Assembly (NCBI GenBank): GCA_937943045.1
Contig: CALEBN010000018.1
Location: 1-39,011 of the forward strand
Direction: 5' to 3'
Length of the DNA: 39,011 bases
Origin: an uncultured Collinsella sp.
Lineage (GTDB): Bacteria > Actinomycetota > Coriobacteriia > Coriobacteriales > Coriobacteriaceae
Numbering within the stretch: the first letter of the stretch is position 1; every line of letters starts with the position of its first letter. The notes below the pieces were generated by a model. It saw nothing but the letters and a program-made list of their open reading frames with translations. It made no database searches and was not told the origin of the DNA. Below are positions 30,382-39,011 of the stretch, one piece after another. Both the position numbers and the translations under genes were made by a program.

Positions 30382-31521
30382 ATGAAACTCGATAACCAGC
30401 AGCTCAAGCGACTGCGCGAGCGCCATCACCGGCGCCACGGCATCCGCCCTGCCTATAGCGAGGTCATGGAGAACGCCGGCCGCTTCCTGAGGCGCGCATT
30501 CAACATTCGCGAGGGTCGCGCCCCCTATCACGTAATTCGTAAGCGCTTTGTAAACGGGGCGCGCCTAACCGGCTCGCACCTGTGCATCCTCATTATCGCC
30601 ATGCTGATCGCGAGTGTCGGCCTCGATATCGATTCGGACATCGCCATTGTGGGCGCCATGCTCATCTGCCCACTCATGGGCTCGGTCCTTGCCATGGCAT
30701 ACGGCATCGCCACGCTCGACCGTGAGATTACCCTCGAGGCAATTGCCGGCCTCGCGCTTCAGATGGTCCTTTGCCTGATCACTTCCACGCTGTATTTTAA
30801 GCTCTCGCCCCTTGGCACCACCACGGCCGCCATCATCGATAACTCGACACCCACCGTATGGGACCTTGCCGTCGCGCTCGCGGGCGGCTTTGCGGGCGGG
30901 CTGGGTAACTCGCGCGACCAGGAGCCTTCGACGCTCATTGCCGGCGTAGCCGTGGCGACCGCACTCATGCCGCCCCTGTGCGCGGCGGGTTACGGCATTG
31001 CCATCGCGAGCGGGTCGCTGTTCCTCTCGGCCCTCTACGAGTTTGGCATCAATGTCGTCTTTATCGCACTGGCTGCCGAAGCCGTATTGCTTCTTTTACG
31101 TGTACCGCTCAAGCGCGACCTCAACGGCGACGGCATTGTGACCGCTGAGGAAAATGCCGAGGTCGATGAGCTGTCGCACAAGGTGCGCCGCCGCATCATC
31201 GTGGGTACGGTGATCTTTGCCATCCCCTGCATCGTTATGACCGCGGGGTCCATTGGCTCGGCGCAGGCCGGCGTGCAGGACGGCTACGGCGTCACCGAAA
31301 CTACGCGCGAACTTGCCGCGGTGCTGCCGGGCTTTAAGGATTACACCGTCGCCGTCGAGACTTCGGCTACCGAAGGCGACAAGGAGGGCCTTGTCGAGCG
31401 CGAGGTTGTCGCTCACGTGACGACAAGCGAGGCACTCGGGGCGCACGACCGCCGCGTTGCCCGCAAGCTCATCGACCTCAACGTGCCCGAACTCGATCGC
31501 GTGGAGTTTGACGTGAAGTGA
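30382..31521 (+). CDS. DUF389 membrane protein with EF-hand-like loop
   Basis: 379 residues. Six or seven hydrophobic segments, of which SHLCILIIAMLIASVG, VGAMLICPLMGSVLAMAYG and TLIAGVAVATALMPPLCAAGY are the DUF389 core; family members are of unknown function. Residues 246-257, DLNGDGIVTAEE, match the calcium EF-hand loop (D1-N3-D5-G6-E12) and lie in a charged loop between two membrane helices. The first 50 residues are basic (RERHHRRH). GAGGTGAAC stands just before the ATG at 30382. The C-terminal 90 residues are a soluble alpha/beta domain. The gene has no close neighbour on its strand and faces the sulfotransferase tail to tail. Confidence 0.85.
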   Translation: MKLDNQQLKRLRERHHRRHGIRPAYSEVMENAGRFLRRAFNIREGRAPYHVIRKRFVNGARLTGSHLCILIIAMLIASVGLDIDSDIAIVGAMLICPLMGSVLAMAYGIATLDREITLEAIAGLALQMVLCLITSTLYFKLSPLGTTTAAIIDNSTPTVWDLAVALAGGFAGGLGNSRDQEPSTLIAGVAVATALMPPLCAAGYGIAIASGSLFLSALYEFGINVVFIALAAEAVLLLLRVPLKRDLNGDGIVTAEENAEVDELSHKVRRRIIVGTVIFAIPCIVMTAGSIGSAQAGVQDGYGVTETTRELAAVLPGFKDYTVAVETSATEGDKEGLVEREVVAHVTTSEALGAHDRRVARKLIDLNVPELDRVEFDVK

Positions 31522-31588
31522 TGCGGGACGCGAGGTGGGCCCGGCACGAGAGCGCAGCCGCGGGGCGCAGGCACAGCCAAGCGCAGCG

Positions 31589-33325
31589 CTACAGCTCGTA
31601 CTTGTACACGCGGTAGATGTACTTCTCGGCTTCCATCTCGTAGGTAGCGATGGGCAGTCCATAGCGATCGTACTCGGTGAAGGTCTTGGCCTGGCCCGAT
31701 GCCACGAGCATACTATTTGAATCGCCGACACGTTGCGCGCTGCTCACGTAGCCCGAGAACGGCACTGCGATCTGGTCCACAAGCTCGTAGGTGCGCGCGG
31801 TCTCGTCCACCGTAAAGATGCGCCCAAACGAATGCGTTCCCCTACTGTAGTCGGTCACCACCGCGGCGCCCAGCTTGCCCCAATCGAACTTGGGATAGCT
31901 CTCGGCTGCACCAAAATTGTTGTCGTACAGCAGCACCTGGTAGCGACCAGTCGCGGTCGTCTCGTCGTTTGGCAGATAGGTCACACTGTGCTGACCCGCG
32001 TTGAGCGAAAAATCGCCTTGGGCCTGCAGCAACTTGTCCTCAAAGCCCGAGCCGGTCCAAAACTCTGGCGAGCCCATAAGCCAATCGACCGTAGGCGTGC
32101 CGTAGATATCCGTGAGCTTGATGACCGTTGAGGTCTCGCGCGAGCTGAGCAGAACGGTGCCGCCGCCGAGCCACTGGATCGTGTTGATGTGAATCCAATC
32201 CAGGTCGCCGTCCGAGGCAACCTTGGCGCTCGCCTTGAGATTGGGGAATATATCGCCCAGGTCCACGACGAGATTGGCGTCACCGGTGGTCACGTCAATC
32301 TTAATGATGAGGTCCTCGACATTAACGCGATCGTCCTTGTCTTTTTTGGCGGCCGCGCGGTCGACGTCCAAATCGGCCTCGGAGCCGGCATGGCTCGCCA
32401 GCACCAGCAGATTGCCGTCGTCATCGAAGGCGTAGTCGTGGTGTAACTCATAGTCGCCCGTGCTCCAGACATTTACCACCTGGCCGATGGCGTTAATCTG
32501 AGCCATCTTAGTCGTCGAGACGCTCATGATCATGCTGTCGTCGCCCGGAAACAGCAGGCGGTGGCTGCGGTAGCCGATGATTGGCACCTCGCCGCGAATC
32601 TGGCCCGCGTTGTCGTAGAGGTACATGAAGTCGAGCTTGGATGAGTCGTTGCCCAGAATAGTAAAGAGGCCATCGGCGAGCGGCGTGTTGGACTCCCCCG
32701 CCGTGACGGCGAGCCGCTCTTCTTCCTCGCCCTTGAGAGCCGGCGTCTTGGCGGTAAAGGCTGAGGTGCGACTGGTACCGTCTTGTGCCGTACAGGTGAG
32801 GGTCACCGTGTTTTTGTGGTTGGGAATGAGGCCGATGACCTTGAACTCGTGCTCCGTAGCCGGCGCGTCGCCGCCGTGGGGCGTGTGGGAAAAGGTGGTG
32901 ACTTTGGGCGCGTCACCGGTCTTTTTGCGACCGGCGACCTTGTAGGAGACGGTTACGGAATCCGTTGTCGCAAAGCGAACGTAGCAGCTCAGGGTATCGG
33001 TGCCAAAGGGGTCCTGCGCGACAAACGGGGTGGTCTCGCTGTAGCCGCCGGCGGCGCACTCGGCATCGAGCCGCTCCTTGATGGCCGCCTGCTTCTCGAC
33101 GTCGTAGGTCGCGACGATCTGCTTGTGGAGCTTCTTTTGCTCGTCGGTGAGCTCGTTGCTCGCAGTAGATGCGTCGTTCGAGCCGGTCCCGCCGACCGAA
33201 CAGCCCATGAGCCCTGTCCCGGCAAGCGCCAGCGCGCCCGCCGCACCCGCAAGAGCTACTCGGCGCGAGAGCAGCCTGTTGTCCTTGTCACTCAATTCCA
33301 TATCGTTACCGTCTTTGAATGCCAC
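31589..33325 (-). CDS. Arylsulfate sulfotransferase, lipoprotein
   Basis: Transfers sulfate from phenyl sulfates to phenols without PAPS, outside the membrane. 578 residues. RR at 21-22, a hydrophobic stretch and LMGC with Cys42 form a lipobox with a Tat-like front. A beta-sandwich precedes a six-bladed propeller that carries the ASST active site: HHDYAF (His295-His296), DWIHINTI (His379), SSRETS (Arg396) and GQHSVTY (His446), the counterparts of the known His-His-Arg-His set. The GTG at 33325 is chosen because GAGGG lies 8 nt upstream; an ATG 24 bp downstream is possible. The lipid anchor would come from Lgt. No sulfatase or export gene is beside it. Confidence 0.88.
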   Translation of the reverse strand: MAFKDGNDMELSDKDNRLLSRRVALAGAAGALALAGTGLMGCSVGGTGSNDASTASNELTDEQKKLHKQIVATYDVEKQAAIKERLDAECAAGGYSETTPFVAQDPFGTDTLSCYVRFATTDSVTVSYKVAGRKKTGDAPKVTTFSHTPHGGDAPATEHEFKVIGLIPNHKNTVTLTCTAQDGTSRTSAFTAKTPALKGEEEERLAVTAGESNTPLADGLFTILGNDSSKLDFMYLYDNAGQIRGEVPIIGYRSHRLLFPGDDSMIMSVSTTKMAQINAIGQVVNVWSTGDYELHHDYAFDDDGNLLVLASHAGSEADLDVDRAAAKKDKDDRVNVEDLIIKIDVTTGDANLVVDLGDIFPNLKASAKVASDGDLDWIHINTIQWLGGGTVLLSSRETSTVIKLTDIYGTPTVDWLMGSPEFWTGSGFEDKLLQAQGDFSLNAGQHSVTYLPNDETTATGRYQVLLYDNNFGAAESYPKFDWGKLGAAVVTDYSRGTHSFGRIFTVDETARTYELVDQIAVPFSGYVSSAQRVGDSNSMLVASGQAKTFTEYDRYGLPIATYEMEAEKYIYRVYKYEL

Positions 33326-33360
33326 CGTCGTTTCCCTCATATACCATGGCGTTTGCCCAG

Positions 33361-33376
33361 CCCTGTCCAATTTGAC
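33361..33376. repeat. Partial GTCAATTTGGGAC-type repeat
   Basis: On the minus strand GTCAAATTGGACAGGG, a looser copy of the 26738 and 28308 repeats, 36 bp upstream of the sulfotransferase start. Similar bases are also at 6204-6217. Confidence 0.4.
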
Positions 33377-33467
33377 TCTCAGCTTAACAAACGCCCCTTA
33401 AGGCTAGCTTAGGCTCACGGCAGCCGGAGCTGTTAGCCGCAAGACGCACAGGGGACGCAGGAATGCG

Positions 33468-33505
33468 ATGATCCGTTTTCCTCCGTCCCCGAGGGATCAT
33501 TTTTT
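33468..33505 (+). terminator. Hairpin with T-run overlapping the dehydrogenase stop
   Basis: ATGATCC (33468-33474) pairs with GGATCAT (33494-33500) around a 19-nt loop, followed by TTTTT on the plus strand; the Ts overlap the stop codon of the minus-strand gene at 33504. No plus-strand gene uses it, so its direction is unclear. Confidence 0.4.
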
Positions 33506-34463
33506 AGTACTTGAAGAAGCCCTCGCCCGAGCTTTCGCCTAGCTTGCCTTCGTCGAGCATCTGCTTGAGGACGGATGCCATGGCCTTAAAGTTGTAGGGC
33601 ATCATCATCTTTTTGAGCAACGGGCTCACCAGGCCCGGCACCTTCTGGTACTGCATAACGATGTTGTAAGCCGTCTGGATACCAACCGTGTCGAATACGC
33701 GGAACGGACCCTTGGGGGCGCCGGTGCCACGCGCCCATGCGAGGTCGATGCTCTTGGGATCGCTCACGCCCGAGACATACAAGTCGAGGCCCGAAAGCAG
33801 CCATGGCACCAGCATGGAATTGAGCAGGTAGCCGTTCTTTTCCTTGTTGACGGGCAGGGCAAGCATGCGAATGTCGTTGGCGAAGTCGACGAGCTCGTCG
33901 AAGTAGCGCTTGTCGGTTTGGTCCTGCGCCATGACCTCGGTCATGTTGTTCTTCCAGATGGAGTTGGCAAAGTGCAGCGACAGGTACTTCTCGGGGCGAC
34001 CAGTGTACTTGGCAAAGGTGCTCGGCAGCAGCGTAGAGGAGTTCGTCACGACGACGGTCTTTTGCGGGAGAACCGGGGCGAGCTTTTTGTAGAAGTCGAT
34101 CTTTGCCTGGGTGTCCTCGGCCATAGACTCGATGACCAAGTCGGCATCGGCCGCTGCCTTGGCAAGATCGAGCTCCAGCTTGAGTGTGGAGTAGGCACGC
34201 TCGACGGCGGCGAATGCCGCCTCCTTGTCGAAGGGCTGGCCACTATCGGCGATACCGGCGCACCACTCGCCTGTGCCATCTGCCATGCCCTCGATTGCCG
34301 CGATGTACTCCTCGCGCACATGATCGATCTTGGGCTGTGTGCGGCCGATGCTGCCCTCGCTGCGCAGCCAGATCGTCACATCAAAGCCGCAGTAGGCAGC
34401 CTGAAAGGCAATCTGGCTTCCCAACACGCCGCCGCCGGCAACACAAACGGTCTTGTAGCTCAT
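33504..34463 (-). CDS. 3-hydroxyacyl-CoA dehydrogenase family protein
   Basis: NAD-dependent oxidation or reduction at C3 of acyl-CoA. 319 residues. The dinucleotide motif AGGGVLGSQIA (9-19) leads the Rossmann domain; Glu112, Ser142 and His164 in LHFANSIW stand where the catalytic Ser/His of the family lie. The C-terminal helical domain ends with LGESSGEGFFKY. The region 35-100 has an extra helical pair compared with short butyryl-CoA dehydrogenases, and the usual HFFNP is HFANS. GAGAGGACC precedes the ATG. No other beta-oxidation gene adjoins, so direction (acetoacetyl-CoA reduction or other) cannot be told. Confidence 0.9.
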   Translation of the reverse strand: MSYKTVCVAGGGVLGSQIAFQAAYCGFDVTIWLRSEGSIGRTQPKIDHVREEYIAAIEGMADGTGEWCAGIADSGQPFDKEAAFAAVERAYSTLKLELDLAKAAADADLVIESMAEDTQAKIDFYKKLAPVLPQKTVVVTNSSTLLPSTFAKYTGRPEKYLSLHFANSIWKNNMTEVMAQDQTDKRYFDELVDFANDIRMLALPVNKEKNGYLLNSMLVPWLLSGLDLYVSGVSDPKSIDLAWARGTGAPKGPFRVFDTVGIQTAYNIVMQYQKVPGLVSPLLKKMMMPYNFKAMASVLKQMLDEGKLGESSGEGFFKY

Positions 34464-34588
34464 GGAACGGTCCTCTCTAACGTAATTCCATAGATGTGTA
34501 TTTATTCAACCGTAAGGATGACGCGCGATGGGGGTGGGTTCTATAAACGGACGGTATTTTGCCGCGAACGGCTACATCTGTTCATTAT

Positions 34589-34755
34589 CTCAGGGTTCCG
34601 AGGGCGATTTTTTGCCACCGAGACGTCGTTTGCGGAAGTATGCGGCAAATTCCGGAACCCTTGAGCATACCCCGGTTTTCCGCCAATAAAACCACAGGTA
34701 CAGGGCTTGGATATATCCGGTGTGCTCGGCCTATTCAGATTTTGCCGCATACTTC
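34589..34755. repeat. Nested inverted repeats upstream of the dehydrogenase
   Basis: Two overlapping pairs: CTCAGGGTTCCG (34589-34600) with CGGAACCCTTGAG (34653-34665), and GAAGTATGCGGCAAA (34635-34649) with its exact complement (34741-34755). The gene-free stretch 34464-34877 contains these and the terminator at 34813 and nothing I can call a gene. It resembles a structured RNA or a decayed mobile element. Confidence 0.6.
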
Positions 34756-34812
34756 TGAAATCTGAGTTCGCAAAGGGTGATAGTCGGGGCGTTTGCGCAA
34801 CATATGTCCAGC

Positions 34813-34849
34813 AAAAACGGGTGGTAGCCGGTACGGCTACCACCCGTTT
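34813..34849 (-). terminator. Rho-independent terminator of the activase gene
   Basis: Perfect 15-bp stem AACGGGTGGTAGCCG/CGGCTACCACCCGTT with a 3-nt loop; on the minus strand TTTTTGC follows. It begins 29 bp after the stop at 34878. Confidence 0.92.
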
Positions 34850-34877
34850 GTCTCATATCCAGCCCAAAGCAGGCCAG

Positions 34878-37800
34878 CTACTTCTTAATGCCGCGCCCCA
34901 GACGCTCAGCGACCGACGCCACGGTCTCCTCGCTGGCCGGTCCGCAGCTCACGCAGCCGTCATGGGCACGCATCTGTCCGGTGACCTCGTCCATCGCGAG
35001 CGGCGCCACCTTCTCGAGCTTAAAGCCCTTGCCGGCGCGCATGTTCTCCTTGGCCACGCTGATCATGAGCTTAATGCGGTTGAGCTGGTTGACCTCAGAC
35101 GCACCGGGGTCGTAGTCCACCGCGACGATGTTGCTCTCGGGGTGCTGACGGCGCAGCTCCTTGATCACGGCCTTGCCCACCACGTGATTGGGCAGGCACG
35201 CAAAGGGCTGCGTGCAGATGATATTGGGCGCGCCATGGTCAATCAGGTCGAGCATCTCGGCCGTGAGCAGCCAGCCCTCGCCCATGTTGTTGCACACCGA
35301 AAGCACCGTGCGGGCCTTGTCCGCCATGGTGCCGATGCGCTCGGGCGCCTCAAAGCGCTCGGACTTCTCGAGCATCTCCTCCACCGGCGTGCGCATCCAG
35401 TCCACAAGCTTGATAAGCGCCTGCATACCAGCGCGCGTGGTAGCAGAGCTTCCCAGCTCGTCCTTCTGCAGCTCGGCGTTGCTCATGGAGTACAGGAAGA
35501 AGTCGAGCAGACCCGGTACTACGGCCTCGCAGCCCTCGCGCTCGATGACATCGACCACGTGGTTGTTGGCCGTGGGGTGGAACTTGACCAGGATCTCGCC
35601 GACCACGCCCACGCGCGGCTTGGTGCCCTCGCCCACAAGCGGCATGGTATCGAACGCACGGATGGCCTCGCGGCACAGCTTGGTGTAGTTGTGGCGGTTG
35701 AACTTGGGCGCCAGCTTGCGGGCGCGCGCCATGTACTGCTCATAGAGCGCGTTGGCGGCGCCGGGCGTGGCCTCGTACGGACGGCAGCGGTAGAGCATCT
35801 GCATCATCACGTCGCCAAAGAGCACCGCGTAGACTGCCTGCTTAAGCAGCGCCGGAGTAATCTTGAAGCCGGGGTTGTCCTCGCCGAGCGCCACAGCCGA
35901 AAGCGAGATTACCGGGATCTCGGGGTGGCCGCTCTCGCGCAGGGCCTTGCGGATGAGTGCGATGTAGTTGGTGGCGCGGCAGCCGCCGCCGGTCTGGCTG
36001 ATAACCACGGCCGTCTTGGACAGGTCGTACCGGCCGCTCTCGATGGCCTCCATAATCTGGCCCGTTACCAGAATCGACGGGTAGCAAATGTCATTGTTCA
36101 CATAGCGCAGGCCGGCCTCGACGGCGTCGTGATCGGTCGAGGGCAGCAGCTCCAAGTTGTAGCCGGCACCGCGGAACACCTCTTTGACCAGGTCAAAGTG
36201 GATCGGCGCCATCTGCGGGCACAGGATGGTGTAGCCCTCCTCGCGCATTTGCTCGGTAAAGGGCACCTTGGGCCATGCGGTCGAGGCGCTCTCACGCTGC
36301 GCTTCGAACGTGTACTTGCGGCTCGCGAACGCGGGGGCGTCCGTGGAGGGAGCCACCGGCGCAGCATCGCCCTGCTCGTAGGCCTCGCCCGCGGCCGTGG
36401 CCTCTGCCAGGCGCTCGGCCTCCTGGTCCTTGAGCGCCGCCATGAGCGAGCGAATACGGATGCGCGCGGCGCCCAAGTTGGACACCTCGTCGATCTTGAG
36501 CACGGTGTAGATCTTGCCGCTGGCCTCAAGGATTTCCTGCACCTGGTCGGTGGTCAGAGCATCCAGACCGCAGCCGAAGGAGTTGAGCTGGATCAGGTCC
36601 AGGTCGTTGCGCATCGTCACAAAACGGGCGACGGCGTACAGGCGGCTGTGGTACATCCACTGGTCGACCACGCGGATGGGGCGCTCGGGCTTCACCAGGT
36701 GCGCAAGCGAATCCTCGGTAAAGACCGCAAAGCCAAAGCTCGAGATAAGCTCGGGCAGGGCGTGGTTGATCTCGGGGTCGTTGTGGTAGGGACGGCCGGC
36801 GAGTACGATGCCGTGGCCACCGTGGTCCTCGACCCACTTAAGAGCCTCCTCGCCCATGGTCTGGATGTCCTCGTGGAAACGCGCGTCGGCCTCAAAGGCA
36901 GCGTTGACGGCGGCATCGACCTCGGAGCGCGTGATCTTGGGTCCACGCACGCGACCGCGACCGGCTTGCGCATCGGCCACGCGGTCGACGGCGAGCACCT
37001 GGTACAGACGGCGCTTGAGCTCGGTCTTGTCGTGATACGGCACAAACGGGTACAGGAACTCGATGTTCTGCTCGCGGATCTCGTCGATGTTGAGCGCCAG
37101 CGCCGTGGGGTAGCTCATGACGATGGGGCAGTTATAGCAGTTGCCAGCCGTCGGATCCTCCTTGCGCTCCCAGCGCACGCACGGCATCCAGATAAAGTCG
37201 ACGTCGCGGTCGATGAGGTTCATCACGTGGCCGTGGCTCATCTTGGCCGGATAGCACACGCTCTCGGACGGCATGGACTCGATGCCCGCCTGGTAGGTCT
37301 TCTTGCTCGACTGGTCGGACAGCTGCACGCTAAAGCCCAGGCGCGTAAAGAACGCGTGCCAGAAGGGGTAATTCTCGTACATGTTGAGCGCACGGGGAAT
37401 GCCGACGGTGCCGCGCGGGGCCTCGTCGGGGCTCAGCACCTCGCGGTTAAAGAGCAGCTCGTTTTTCTTTTTGAAGAGGTTGGGGGCCTCGGTCTTTTGC
37501 TTTTTGTGGCCGGCGCCCTTCTCGCAGCGGTTGCCGGTGATAAAGCGCCTGCCGCCGCCAAAGTCGTTGACGGTAAGCTGGCAGTTGTTAGAGCAACGGC
37601 CGCAGCGGACGTGCTTTTGCGTCACGGTGAGGTGCGCGATGTCCTCGGCCGAAAGGATGGTCGAGGTCCCGTCGATGCCGGCGCGATCGCGGGCGAGCAG
37701 GGCCGCACCGTAGGCGCCCATGCAGCCGGCGATGTCGGGACGCACGGCGTGAACGCCGGTAAGCTGCTCAAACGCGCGCAGCGTGGCATCGGACATAAAG

Positions 37801-39011
37801 GTGCCGCCCTGAACGATTACCTGGCTGCCGATCTCCTTGGGATCGCGCAGCTTAATGACCTTGAACAGGGCATTCTTGATGACGGAATAGGACAGGCCGG
37901 CCGCGATGTCGCCCACCGTGGCGCCTTCCTTTTGCGCCTGCTTGACGCGCGAGTTCATAAAGACCGTGCAGCGGCTGCCCAGGTCGACGGGGGCCTTGGC
38001 ATGGATGGCGGCATCGGCGAACGCGCGCACGTCCATGTTCATAGAGACGGCGAAGCTCTCGATAAAGCTACCGCAGCCCGACGAACAGGCCTCGTTGAGC
38101 ATGATGTGCTCGATAACGCCGTCCTTGACGCGCAGGCACTTCATGTCCTGGCCGCCGATGTCCAGAATGAACTCGACGCCGGGCAGGAATGCTTTGGCGC
38201 CGCGCAAGTGCGCAACGGTCTCGATCTCGCCGGAATCGGCTTTGAGGGCCTCGATGAGCAGCGCCTCGCCGTAGCCCGTGGTGGTCACGTGGCCGATGGT
38301 GCAGCCGGCGGGGATATGGTTGTAGAAATCGGCCATGATGACCTTGGCCGTGCCCAGGATGTCGCCGTTGTTGTTGCCGTACCAGGTGTGCAACAGCTGG
38401 CCGTCCTCGCCCACGAGCGCGGCCTTCATGGTGGTGGAGCCGGCGTCGATGCCAATGAACACGCGGCCGGTGTAGCCTTCGAGCTTGCCCTTGGGGACGA
38501 CTTCCTGGTCGTGGCGGGTTTTGAACTCGGCAAAGTCCTCGTCGGTGGCAAAGAGCGGATCCAGGCGCTCGACCTCGGCACCCTGTGTGTCGCCCAGGGC
38601 ATCGATGGCCTCGATGAGCTGCGGGAACGTGCTGAGCTTATTGGACTCGTGCGCCATGGCGGCGCCGCTCGCCACAAACAGGTGGGCGTTTTGGGGCACG
38701 ATACGGTGCTCCTCGTCCAGGTTGAGCGTGAGATAGAAGCGGTGGCGCAGCTCGGAGAGGTACTGCAGCGGGCCGCCCAGGAAGGCGACGTTGCCGCGGA
38801 TGGGACGGCCGCACGCCAGGCCCGAGATAGTCTGGGTCACGACGGCCTGGAAGATGGAAGCGGCGACGTCCTCGGGGCGGGCACCCTCGTTGAGCAGCGG
38901 CTGCACGTCAGTCTTGGCAAAGACGCCGCAGCGGGAGGCGATGGGGTAGATCTTCTCGTGGCGCAGGCTCAGCTCGTCCAGCTCGTTCACCGTCACGTTC
39001 ATGAGGGTGGC
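34878..39011 (-). CDS. 2-hydroxyacyl-CoA dehydratase activase-related giant protein (5' partial)
   Basis: At least 1377 residues; the frame is open to the window edge, so the first part is missing. The ATG at 39002 is internal: ATLMNVTVNELDELSLRHEK is the end of a first BcrAD ATPase domain. A second ASKHA domain starts FIGIDAGSTTMKA (182-194), with CSSGCGSF (306-313) and SRCTVF (Cys345) as [4Fe-4S] ligands and DIGGQDMK (281-288). A cysteine cluster CGRCSNNC follows near 475, then a DUF2229-type region (GIPRALNMYENYPFW), then a dehydratase-like domain (SFGCGLDALTTDQV; GGGCRATNYI). ATP-driven electron transfer to a dehydratase is the family role; the real partner of these fused proteins is not settled. 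Position numbers count from the internal ATG. Confidence 0.93.
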   Translation of the reverse strand, partial: ATLMNVTVNELDELSLRHEKIYPIASRCGVFAKTDVQPLLNEGARPEDVAASIFQAVVTQTISGLACGRPIRGNVAFLGGPLQYLSELRHRFYLTLNLDEEHRIVPQNAHLFVASGAAMAHESNKLSTFPQLIEAIDALGDTQGAEVERLDPLFATDEDFAEFKTRHDQEVVPKGKLEGYTGRVFIGIDAGSTTMKAALVGEDGQLLHTWYGNNNGDILGTAKVIMADFYNHIPAGCTIGHVTTTGYGEALLIEALKADSGEIETVAHLRGAKAFLPGVEFILDIGGQDMKCLRVKDGVIEHIMLNEACSSGCGSFIESFAVSMNMDVRAFADAAIHAKAPVDLGSRCTVFMNSRVKQAQKEGATVGDIAAGLSYSVIKNALFKVIKLRDPKEIGSQVIVQGGTFMSDATLRAFEQLTGVHAVRPDIAGCMGAYGAALLARDRAGIDGTSTILSAEDIAHLTVTQKHVRCGRCSNNCQLTVNDFGGGRRFITGNRCEKGAGHKKQKTEAPNLFKKKNELLFNREVLSPDEAPRGTVGIPRALNMYENYPFWHAFFTRLGFSVQLSDQSSKKTYQAGIESMPSESVCYPAKMSHGHVMNLIDRDVDFIWMPCVRWERKEDPTAGNCYNCPIVMSYPTALALNIDEIREQNIEFLYPFVPYHDKTELKRRLYQVLAVDRVADAQAGRGRVRGPKITRSEVDAAVNAAFEADARFHEDIQTMGEEALKWVEDHGGHGIVLAGRPYHNDPEINHALPELISSFGFAVFTEDSLAHLVKPERPIRVVDQWMYHSRLYAVARFVTMRNDLDLIQLNSFGCGLDALTTDQVQEILEASGKIYTVLKIDEVSNLGAARIRIRSLMAALKDQEAERLAEATAAGEAYEQGDAAPVAPSTDAPAFASRKYTFEAQRESASTAWPKVPFTEQMREEGYTILCPQMAPIHFDLVKEVFRGAGYNLELLPSTDHDAVEAGLRYVNNDICYPSILVTGQIMEAIESGRYDLSKTAVVISQTGGGCRATNYIALIRKALRESGHPEIPVISLSAVALGEDNPGFKITPALLKQAVYAVLFGDVMMQMLYRCRPYEATPGAANALYEQYMARARKLAPKFNRHNYTKLCREAIRAFDTMPLVGEGTKPRVGVVGEILVKFHPTANNHVVDVIEREGCEAVVPGLLDFFLYSMSNAELQKDELGSSATTRAGMQALIKLVDWMRTPVEEMLEKSERFEAPERIGTMADKARTVLSVCNNMGEGWLLTAEMLDLIDHGAPNIICTQPFACLPNHVVGKAVIKELRRQHPESNIVAVDYDPGASEVNQLNRIKLMISVAKENMRAGKGFKLEKVAPLAMDEVTGQMRAHDGCVSCGPASEETVASVAERLGRGIKK

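Overview
The window reads as chromosomal DNA of a high-GC Gram-positive gut anaerobe of the class Coriobacteriia, most like Collinsella. That placement is an inference from the GC-rich codon use, the mix of anaerobic enzymes (2-hydroxyacyl-CoA dehydratase activase, 3-hydroxyacyl-CoA dehydrogenase), the lipoprotein machinery and the abundance of intergenic hairpin repeats; no rRNA or intact tRNA is present to confirm it. About 24 protein genes are supported, most on the minus strand. The final gene is cut by the right edge of the window.

Layout. 1-608: gene-free, with a 55-bp direct repeat, a rho-independent terminator, a tRNA-like remnant and a 30-bp inverted repeat. 609-5497 (minus): argC-argJ-argB-argD, preceded by a tandem palindrome pair that fits ArgR operators. 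5755-9988 (minus): an FMN-riboswitch-controlled unit made of ribU, a fused two-domain ecfA, ecfT and two PNPOx-fold genes. 10386-10529: a very long hairpin. 10556-12583 (minus): groES-groEL, preceded by a 200-bp hairpin element. 13076-16344: divergent amidohydrolase and M20 peptidase. 16451-20233 (minus): a DUF2752 protein, two zinc-ribbon membrane proteins and a YitT-family protein. 20457-21938 (minus): amaP, DUF2273 and asp23 envelope-stress operon. 22106-26624 (minus): yebC, a DUF6020-like membrane protein, lgt and a NifU-type scaffold. 26802-28260 (minus): dCMP deaminase and coaX. 28463-31521 (plus): OPT transporter and DUF389 membrane protein. 31589-33325 (minus): arylsulfate sulfotransferase lipoprotein. 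33504-34463 (minus): 3-hydroxyacyl-CoA dehydrogenase. 34878-39011 (minus): partial giant dehydratase activase.

How genes work together. The four arg genes cover glutamate to ornithine by the cyclic acetyl-recycling route, because argJ is present. RibU with EcfA/EcfT imports riboflavin, and the riboswitch senses the resulting FMN; the two PNPOx-fold proteins that follow with no terminator could be users of that flavin. AmaP would anchor Asp23 at the membrane. The activase and the 3-hydroxyacyl-CoA dehydrogenase suggest fermentation of amino or hydroxy acids through CoA thioesters.

The most unusual material lies between genes. There is a 44-bp perfect inverted pair 4.8 kb apart around the asp23-yebC-DUF6020 block, several hairpins with different stems but a shared CCTGTCCC-type loop, two hairpins of about 144 and 200 nt flanking groESL, and short dispersed copies of a GTCAATTTGGGAC motif. 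No CRISPR array, phage, transposase or complete mobile element is visible.
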